Of a stretch of DNA of 29,506 nucleotides, positions 24,133 to 29,506 are shown one piece after another; position 1 is the first letter of the stretch, and each line of letters opens with the position of its first letter. Both the position numbers and the translations under genes were made by a program. The notes beneath the pieces are model-generated. The model was not told the origin of the DNA and ran no database searches. It saw only the letters and a program-made list of their open reading frames with translations. The stretch is from assembly GCA_964505975.1 (NCBI GenBank), contig CAZDLW010000032.1, forward strand, positions 1-29,506, written 5' to 3'. Source of the stretch: Gp6-AA40 sp964505975. Its GTDB lineage: Bacteria; Acidobacteriota; Vicinamibacteria; Vicinamibacterales; UBA2999.

Positions 24133-25704
24133 ATGACAGCGCCTGGAAGACGGACGTTCCTCTGGAGCATCTGCGTGCGTCACGCCGGGCCGCTCCTCCT
24201 GCTGGCATGGCTGGTCTGTGTGGCGATCATCACGCTCATGCCGTTCGACTTCACCGCGGCCTCCGTTGGCGCGCGGCTGCAGGACATGTTCGTCGAACAT
24301 CGGCTCGCCAGACGCGCGCCGGATGTCGTGCTCAACCTCCTGCTGTTCGTGCCGTTCGGCGCCTTGCTGCATGCGGAAGGGCAACGCCGACGCGTCGGGC
24401 TGGCTGTCATCGTGGGCAGTGCCGCCGCCGGAGCGGCGCTGCTGGCGTCGGCGATCGAGCTCCTGCAGTTGTTTCTGCCGAGCCGATTTCCATCCGTGCT
24501 GGACATCGCCGCCAACGTGGCAGGCGCGTTGACCGGCGTGGTGTACGGGCATGCCGCGTGGGCGGAACGCCTGACCGGCGCAATTGCCCGGGCGCGTCGC
24601 AGTACGCGACGCCGTTGGGCCGCCGCGCTCATGCTTTCGACGGGTGGTCTCGCGCTGGCGACATCTGCAGCCTTACAGGCGCGGACGCGGCTGAGCAACT
24701 GGAACGAGAACTACCCGTTCCTTGTCGGCAACGAAGTGACCGGAGATCGCGCGTGGCGCGGCCGCATCTTCGCGCTGGAGTTGAGCGATGCTGCGACGCC
24801 GCTCGCGTCCATGCGACGGTTTGCCGATGGCGGCATACTCGCCGTACCCGGCGCACGCGTAGCCGACTTCGAGTTCTCTGGCGCGGGCGCATATGGAGAC
24901 CGGGCGGGGCGCATTCCGGATCTCGCGTGGACGGGCCCTTCGAGCGGGGAACGTACCGGCGGCGTACGCCTATCGGACGATGCCTGGCTCCGGACGGACG
25001 GCGCGGCTACGGACCTCGTACGGGCGCTGCGCCGGAGCAACGAACTCACGCTTCGTGTGCGCGCCGCGTCCGACACGACGCGCGATTGGCGCGGGCGGAT
25101 CGTCTCCAACTCGCTCGATACGGGCGAGCGCAATTTCACCCTCGAACAATGGCGCGAACACGTGGTGTTCCGCCTGAGGACTCCCCATACCGGCGAGAAC
25201 GCGAACCGGCCGGAGCTCGTGATCGAGGACGTGTTCTCCGATGATCTGCCGCGCGATATCGTGGTGACCTACGACGGAGCGACTATCCTCGCCGCGGTGG
25301 CGGCGTCAGGCGCCGTACATCGCCTCGAGCTGGGCCCCGGCTCCAGCCTGGCCTCCCTGTGGTATCCCGGCATCCGTGGCAGCGACGTTCAGAAGTACAA
25401 GCTGACGTATCTCGGCGGGCTGTTCGTCGCGCCGGGCGTGCTGATCAGTATGCTGGGCCGGAATGGACGCATCCGACTGGGCTGGAGTGTTCTCTGGATC
25501 GCCGGCTTCACGGCTGCGTTCGAGGCCACGCTCATTCTGGTGAGCGGCCGGGCCGTGGACGAACTGCATGTGGCGACGACCGCGGCGACCGGCGCGCTGG
25601 TCCTGGCCGCGACGAATGCGCTTCCGGCCTGTATTCGATGGACCATTCCAGAGCACTCGGTCCGGCGCCAGGCGTTGCCTCCCAGCATTCTCAACGTCCC
25701 ATGA
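24133..25704 (+). CDS. VanZ-family membrane protein with internal LamG-like domain
   Basis: A 523-residue protein. The N-terminal 140 residues are a VanZ domain: TLMPFDF (34-40), PDVVLNLLLFVPFGALL (63-79), IELLQLFLPSR (E109, R118) and SVLDIAANVAGAL (D124, N128). A further helix at about 160-180 leads to a beta-rich region (about 200-420) with the ELTLRVRAAS and RIVSNS segments of LamG/concanavalin-like folds. At the C-terminus come three more helices, in which FEATLILVSGR and VDELHVATTAATGAL (E464, R473, D476) look like a degenerate second copy of the VanZ motif. The outward beta domain would suit carbohydrate binding. VanZ proteins affect glycopeptide (teicoplanin) susceptibility in some Gram-positives by an unclear mechanism; nothing here implies resistance. 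It overlaps the next gene as ATGA. Confidence 0.82.
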   Translation: MTAPGRRTFLWSICVRHAGPLLLLAWLVCVAIITLMPFDFTAASVGARLQDMFVEHRLARRAPDVVLNLLLFVPFGALLHAEGQRRRVGLAVIVGSAAAGAALLASAIELLQLFLPSRFPSVLDIAANVAGALTGVVYGHAAWAERLTGAIARARRSTRRRWAAALMLSTGGLALATSAALQARTRLSNWNENYPFLVGNEVTGDRAWRGRIFALELSDAATPLASMRRFADGGILAVPGARVADFEFSGAGAYGDRAGRIPDLAWTGPSSGERTGGVRLSDDAWLRTDGAATDLVRALRRSNELTLRVRAASDTTRDWRGRIVSNSLDTGERNFTLEQWREHVVFRLRTPHTGENANRPELVIEDVFSDDLPRDIVVTYDGATILAAVAASGAVHRLELGPGSSLASLWYPGIRGSDVQKYKLTYLGGLFVAPGVLISMLGRNGRIRLGWSVLWIAGFTAAFEATLILVSGRAVDELHVATTAATGALVLAATNALPACIRWTIPEHSVRRQALPPSILNVP

Positions 25705-26885
25705 CAGCGCTCGTCGTCGCACCGCAACCATTCTTTTCGCCTCGCGGGACGCCGTTCAGCGTCTATTACCGTACGCTCGTCGCCGCGCAGCTCGGCGTGC
25801 GCATCGACCTGCTGACGTACGGGCAGGGCGAAGATGTCGAGATCCCCAGTGTACGGATCGTGCGCACGCCGCGTCTCACGATGATGGGGCCGGTCAAAGT
25901 CGGTCCGTCGGTGTTGAAGCTCGTTCACGACGTCTTCCTGATCCTGTGGACCGTCGGGCTGTTGCTCAGGCGTCGGTACGATTTCGTGCACGCGCACGAG
26001 GAAGCGGTGTTCTGGTGCTGTCTGCTCAAGCCGCTGTTCCGATTCAAGCTCGTCTACGACATGCACTCGAGCCTTCCGCAGCAGCTCACGAACTTCGAGT
26101 TCACGACCTCGCGCGTGTTCATCGGCCTGTTCGAGCGGCTGGAGCGTGTGTCACTGCGGAACGCCGATGCCGTGGTCACGATTTGCCCGGATCTTGCGAG
26201 CTATGCGCTTGCCACAGGGGTCGAGCCGGCTCGACACGTGCTCATCGAGAACTCGATCTTCGAGGATGTGCCCGTGAACGGCGGCACCCGCACCAGCTCG
26301 CCAGGACCGCTCGTGGACGACGCGGCCGTCGATCGAGCGATTGCCCGTGACCCCGTCGTCCTGTACGCGGGCACGTTCGAGCCCTATCAGGGACTGGATC
26401 TGCTGCTGACGGCGTTCGCGCGTGTGCGGAAGGAACGGCCCGATGCCCGGCTGCTGATGATCGGCGGGGCCTCACGGCAGGTGGAGGAGAAGCGGCAGGT
26501 CGCCGATGCCCTCGGCCTCGACGGCGCCTGCATCTTCACGGGTCAGGTGAGCAAGCGGCGGGCCCTGGATCTGACCCGGCGGGCGCGCGTGCTCGTCTCG
26601 CCCCGTATCGCGGGAACGAATACGCCGCTGAAGATCTACGAGCAGCTCGCGAGCGGGAAACCGCTCGTGGCGACCCGGATCTGGTCCCATACGCAGGTGC
26701 TGACCGACGAGGTCTGCATCCTCGTCGAGCCCGAGCCGGAGGCGCTGGCGGCGGGCATCCTTCAGGCCATCGAGGCCGGGACGGCGCTCCCCAGCATTGC
26801 AAGAGCGCAAGCCCTGTACGAGCGCGCCTATTCGCGGCCGGCCTACGAGGCGAAGGTGCGCCGGCTCCTCGAGATGATTCCCTGA
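25701..26885 (+). CDS. GT4 family glycosyltransferase
   Basis: Retaining GT-B enzyme of 394 residues. The N-terminus reads ALVVAPQPFFSPRGTPFSV, followed by a D-L-L-T-Y-G strand, an FVHAHEEAVFW segment and LVYDMHSSLPQQL. The C-terminal half starts at VVLYAGTFEPYQGLDLLL and holds SPRIAGTNTPLKIYEQLASG (E314), a known GT4 variant in which G-T-N-T-P-L-K replaces the usual first Glu of the E-x7-E motif. A hydrophobic stretch near residues 75-95 may lean the protein against the membrane. ATG 25701 lies in the VanZ/LamG stop (ATGA); the same frame is open upstream but only across that gene. The stop shares one base with the start of the asparagine-synthetase-like gene. Confidence 0.9.
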   Translation: MTALVVAPQPFFSPRGTPFSVYYRTLVAAQLGVRIDLLTYGQGEDVEIPSVRIVRTPRLTMMGPVKVGPSVLKLVHDVFLILWTVGLLLRRRYDFVHAHEEAVFWCCLLKPLFRFKLVYDMHSSLPQQLTNFEFTTSRVFIGLFERLERVSLRNADAVVTICPDLASYALATGVEPARHVLIENSIFEDVPVNGGTRTSSPGPLVDDAAVDRAIARDPVVLYAGTFEPYQGLDLLLTAFARVRKERPDARLLMIGGASRQVEEKRQVADALGLDGACIFTGQVSKRRALDLTRRARVLVSPRIAGTNTPLKIYEQLASGKPLVATRIWSHTQVLTDEVCILVEPEPEALAAGILQAIEAGTALPSIARAQALYERAYSRPAYEAKVRRLLEMIP

Positions 26886-28759
26886 TGTGCGGTATCGCCG
26901 GCATCGTGCCCCTGGCTGGTACCTCCCCCGTCTGCATGGACCGACTGCGCGCCATGTGCGATGCGATCGTCCATCGTGGCCCCGATGAGGAAGGCATGGA
27001 GATCCGCGACCGTGTGGGGCTCGGAATGCGGCGCCTCTCCATCATCGACCTCGCCGGCGGGCATCAGCCTATCCACAACGAAGACCGAACCGTCCGAGTC
27101 GTCTTCAACGGCGAGATTTACAACTACCGCGAGCTTCGCCGTGAGCTCGAGCAGAAGGGCCATCGGTTCGCGACCGCCTCCGACACCGAAGTCATCGTGC
27201 ATCTCTGGGAGGAGGTCGGCCCGGCATTCCCGCAGCACTTGAACGGCATGTTCGCGATTGCGCTGCACGATGAAGCGAAGCGTCGTGTGGTGCTGGCTCG
27301 CGATCACCTGGGCATCAAGCCGCTGTATTACACCCGTCACGGGGGAACGCTCGTGTTCGGCTCGGAAATCAAGGCCCTTCTGGCCTCCGGCCTGGTGCCG
27401 CGCGAGCTGGACGTCGATGCCCTCGGCCAGTTTCTGGCCTGGGAATATGTGCCGGGCGAGGCCACGCTGCTTCGGCACGTGCGGAAGCTGCGCGCGTCGG
27501 AGATATTGGAGATCGATCTGGCCACCGGACGGGCGCGCAGCAGTCAGTACTGGGACATTCCCGACTGCGGGACGGACGTGCGTGGCAGCGCGGCCGACTG
27601 GGAAGAGGCCGTCGACGCAACCGTTCGCACATGCGTGCAGCGGCAGCTGGTCAGCGACGTGCCTCTAGGCGCCTTCCTGTCGGGCGGCGTGGACAGCTCG
27701 CTCGTGGTGGCCGCCATGGGACCGGGAGCGCGGACGTTCAGCATCGGATTCGACGATCCGAGCTACAACGAGCTGCCCTGGGCCGAGCGCGTCGCCGCGC
27801 ATCTGGGTGTCGCCCATCGGGTGGAGATCATCAGGCCACAGGCGGTCGCGCTGTTCGACCGCCTGATGCACTTCATGGACGACCCGATTGGCGATTTCTC
27901 GATCTTCGCCACGTATCTGGTGTCTCGGCTGGCACGCGAAGAAGTCACGGTCGCGCTGTCGGGCGATGGCGGAGACGAGCTGTTCGGCGGCTACGAGACG
28001 TACCAGGCGGAGGAGGCGGCGACGAGATGGATGCGCGTGCCTGCCATGGTGCGAGGCATCGTCGAGCAAGCGGTCCGTGCCTGTCGCCCGACCGCGGCGA
28101 AGAAGGGACTGGTCAACAAGGCGAAGCGGTTCGTGGAAGGCTTCGATCACGACGAGCATCTCGGTCACGCCCGCTGGCGTGTGTTCGCCGGAGAGGCCAC
28201 CAGATTGCGGCTGTTCACGACGGGTGCGCTGGAGGAGATCACGACGCCGGTGAGCGCCCATATCGCCGAGCTGCAGCGTCGGGCGGGGCGGCGCGATGAG
28301 CGCGATCGCGCCCTGTACGTCGATCTCCGCAGCTATCTCGTCGACAACTGCCTCGTGAAGGTAGACCGCATGTCGATGGCCTGTTCCCTCGAGGCTCGGG
28401 TGCCTCTTCTCGATCCGGTGCTGGTGGAACTGGCGTTTCGCATGCCGTCTTCACTGAAGTACTCTGCACGGCGGACGAAGATTCTGCTGAAGCATGTGGC
28501 GTCTCGCCACGTCCCGCGGGAGTGCATCTATCGCCCGAAACAGGGCTTCAGTATCCCAATCAAGAACTGGCTCAGGCACGAGTTCCGGCCGCTGGTTGAG
28601 GAGCTCCTGGCGCGCCCTCGGATTCAGGCTGAGGGATTGTTCGAGCCGCAGGTGGTGGAGCAGTTGACGCACGAGCACATGGAGAGTCGGGCGAATCACA
28701 GCCATCTGCTGTGGAGCCTGCTCGTCTTCGAGGATTGGCGTCGGCGCTGGGGAGTCTGA
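26885..28759 (+). CDS. asnB: Asparagine synthetase (glutamine-hydrolysing)-type amidotransferase
   Basis: A 624-residue class II glutamine amidotransferase of the AsnB type. Cys2 (MCGIAG) is the glutaminase nucleophile after removal of Met1. RRLSIIDL, VFNGEIYNY and SDTEV line the glutamine pocket. The synthetase domain begins near residue 240 and has the ATP pyrophosphatase loop SGGVDSS (266-272), FSIGFDD, and LSGDGGDELFGGYE. All key residues for both half-reactions look intact. In housekeeping form it makes asparagine from aspartate. Inside glycan loci such proteins (for example WbpS in Pseudomonas O-antigen clusters) are proposed to amidate uronic acids, which I consider the likelier role here. 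The start ATG shares its first base with the preceding stop (TGATG). The gene symbol names the family, not a proven function. Confidence 0.9.
   Translation: MCGIAGIVPLAGTSPVCMDRLRAMCDAIVHRGPDEEGMEIRDRVGLGMRRLSIIDLAGGHQPIHNEDRTVRVVFNGEIYNYRELRRELEQKGHRFATASDTEVIVHLWEEVGPAFPQHLNGMFAIALHDEAKRRVVLARDHLGIKPLYYTRHGGTLVFGSEIKALLASGLVPRELDVDALGQFLAWEYVPGEATLLRHVRKLRASEILEIDLATGRARSSQYWDIPDCGTDVRGSAADWEEAVDATVRTCVQRQLVSDVPLGAFLSGGVDSSLVVAAMGPGARTFSIGFDDPSYNELPWAERVAAHLGVAHRVEIIRPQAVALFDRLMHFMDDPIGDFSIFATYLVSRLAREEVTVALSGDGGDELFGGYETYQAEEAATRWMRVPAMVRGIVEQAVRACRPTAAKKGLVNKAKRFVEGFDHDEHLGHARWRVFAGEATRLRLFTTGALEEITTPVSAHIAELQRRAGRRDERDRALYVDLRSYLVDNCLVKVDRMSMACSLEARVPLLDPVLVELAFRMPSSLKYSARRTKILLKHVASRHVPRECIYRPKQGFSIPIKNWLRHEFRPLVEELLARPRIQAEGLFEPQVVEQLTHEHMESRANHSHLLWSLLVFEDWRRRWGV
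28749..28754 (+). promoter_or_regulatory. Ribosome binding site GGGGAG for the FAD oxidoreductase gene
   Basis: GGGGAG near the end of the amidotransferase gene ends 6 bases before GTG 28761, supporting that GTG as the start of the last, incomplete gene. Confidence 0.55.
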
Positions 28760-28760
28760 T

Positions 28761-29506
28761 GTGATCGCCCGCGATCCAGCCGGTGCGGCCCGGCGCGAGT
28801 ACGACCTTGTCATCGTCGGCGGCGGCATCTACGGTGCGTGCCTGGCGCTCGAGGCGGCCCGTCGCGGACTTCGACCGCTCCTGCTCGAGCGGGGCGACTT
28901 CGGTGCCGCCACCAGCTGGAATTCGCTCCGCATTCTTCACGGCGGACTTCGCTACTTGCAGACGCTCGACCTCCAGCGGTTCAGGGAGTCGGTCGCCGAG
29001 CGCCGGTGGTTCTGTCGTACCTTCCCCGACCTGGTGCGCCCCCAGCCGTGTCTGATGCCACTGTACGGAGAGGGGCTGAAGCGCCCTTCGGTGTTCCGCG
29101 CGGCGCTGATCGTCAACGACCTCCTGTCGTGGAGCCGGAACGCGGGGGTTCACCCTTCCACACGGATCGACGATGGCTGCGTGCTCGGCGTTGCGGAGAC
29201 GGTGGCGAGATTTCCGCTGGTGGATCGGCAGGGGCTCCGCGGCGCGGGGTTATGGTACGACGCGGCGATGCGGAGCTCGCAGCGCGTGTTGATCGAAATT
29301 CTGCACTGGGCGTGCAGTCTGGGAGCGACCGCCCTGAACTACGTGGAGGCCACGGGTCTCGTGCGGCGCGGCGCCGGCATCAGTGCCGTCGAGGCTCGCG
29401 ATACGATTGACGGCCGGATGCACACGTTTGCGTCCGCGGTCGTGTGCAACTGCGCTGGCCCGTGGAGCGGCGAGCTCGCCGCCCGCTTCGATCGGCCGAT
29501 GCCGCA
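28761..29506 (+). CDS. GlpD-like FAD-dependent oxidoreductase, 3'-truncated by window edge
   Basis: The first 248 codons of an FAD-dependent oxidoreductase of the DAO family. An N-terminal tail of 13 residues leads into YDLVIVGGGIYGACLALEAA, the G-x-G-x-x-G dinucleotide-binding fold, with the ribose-binding Glu in LLLERGDFG. The next segment, GAATSWNSLRILHGGLRYLQ, closely follows the T-S-x-x-S-x-x-x-H-G-G-x-R-Y-L signature of glycerol-3-phosphate dehydrogenase (GlpD). A second FAD contact, VVCNCAGPWSGELA, appears just before the window ends. It starts one base after the amidotransferase stop and so belongs to the same transcription unit. Its place in a glycan locus suggests it may oxidise a glycerol phosphate or sugar derivative rather than serve catabolism, but this is inference. 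No stop is reached within the window. Confidence 0.85.
   Translation, partial: MIARDPAGAARREYDLVIVGGGIYGACLALEAARRGLRPLLLERGDFGAATSWNSLRILHGGLRYLQTLDLQRFRESVAERRWFCRTFPDLVRPQPCLMPLYGEGLKRPSVFRAALIVNDLLSWSRNAGVHPSTRIDDGCVLGVAETVARFPLVDRQGLRGAGLWYDAAMRSSQRVLIEILHWACSLGATALNYVEATGLVRRGAGISAVEARDTIDGRMHTFASAVVCNCAGPWSGELAARFDRPMP

Noticed and set aside
26885..28759. Housekeeping asparagine synthesis as the sole role of the AsnB-type gene
   Set aside because: Not excluded, but the tight placement within a polysaccharide operon makes sugar amidation the better first hypothesis; the sequence alone cannot decide.

Overview
The window is a densely packed, single-strand stretch of high-GC bacterial DNA. 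It holds 24 genes on the + strand; the first and last are cut by the window edges. It reads as the middle of a large extracellular or capsular polysaccharide biosynthesis locus. No gene is supported on the - strand. No gap between genes exceeds about 60 bases, many stops and starts overlap (ATGA or TGATG), and I see no rRNA, tRNA, CRISPR array, insertion sequence, attachment site, convincing internal promoter or hairpin terminator. The likeliest reading is one long transcript that begins before base 1 and continues past base 29506. The source organism cannot be named from the sequence. The GC richness, frequent GTG starts, and the mix of membrane-anchored SGNH proteins, a VanZ/LamG protein and a fused membrane spermidine-synthase-like protein remind me of Acidobacteriota (for example Vicinamibacteria), but this is a weak impression.

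Layout. Bases 1-6360: the 3' end of a formyltransferase-like gene, a GT4 glycosyltransferase, an uncharacterised polytopic membrane protein, a GT2 glycosyltransferase, a Wzx-type flippase and a methyltransferase. Bases 6357-10939: a CE4 polysaccharide deacetylase, a GT2, a left-handed beta-helix acyltransferase, a GT4 and a PIG-L/LmbE deacetylase. Bases 10953-17456: an SGNH-like membrane-anchored protein, two large polytopic proteins of GT-C type on either side of an ALG5-like polyprenyl-phosphate sugar synthase, and a second methyltransferase. Bases 17464-25704: two further SGNH-like anchored proteins on either side of a second polyprenyl-phosphate sugar synthase with a membrane tail, then the membrane spermidine-synthase-like protein and the VanZ/LamG protein. 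Bases 25701-29506: a GT4, an asparagine-synthetase-type amidotransferase and the 5' part of a GlpD-like FAD oxidoreductase.

How the parts may work together (inference). Cytoplasmic GT2/GT4 enzymes would build a lipid-linked repeat unit. The formyltransferase-like protein, methyltransferases, deacetylases, acyltransferase and amidotransferase would decorate its sugars. The flippase would move the unit across the membrane. Two polyprenyl-phosphate sugar synthases would supply sugars to the GT-C-type membrane proteins for side-branch addition on the outer face, and the SGNH proteins would add or remove acyl groups there. No initiating phosphoglycosyltransferase, recognisable Wzy polymerase, Wza export protein, Wzc kinase or MBOAT acyltransferase is visible, so these must lie outside the window or be replaced by one of the unassigned membrane proteins.
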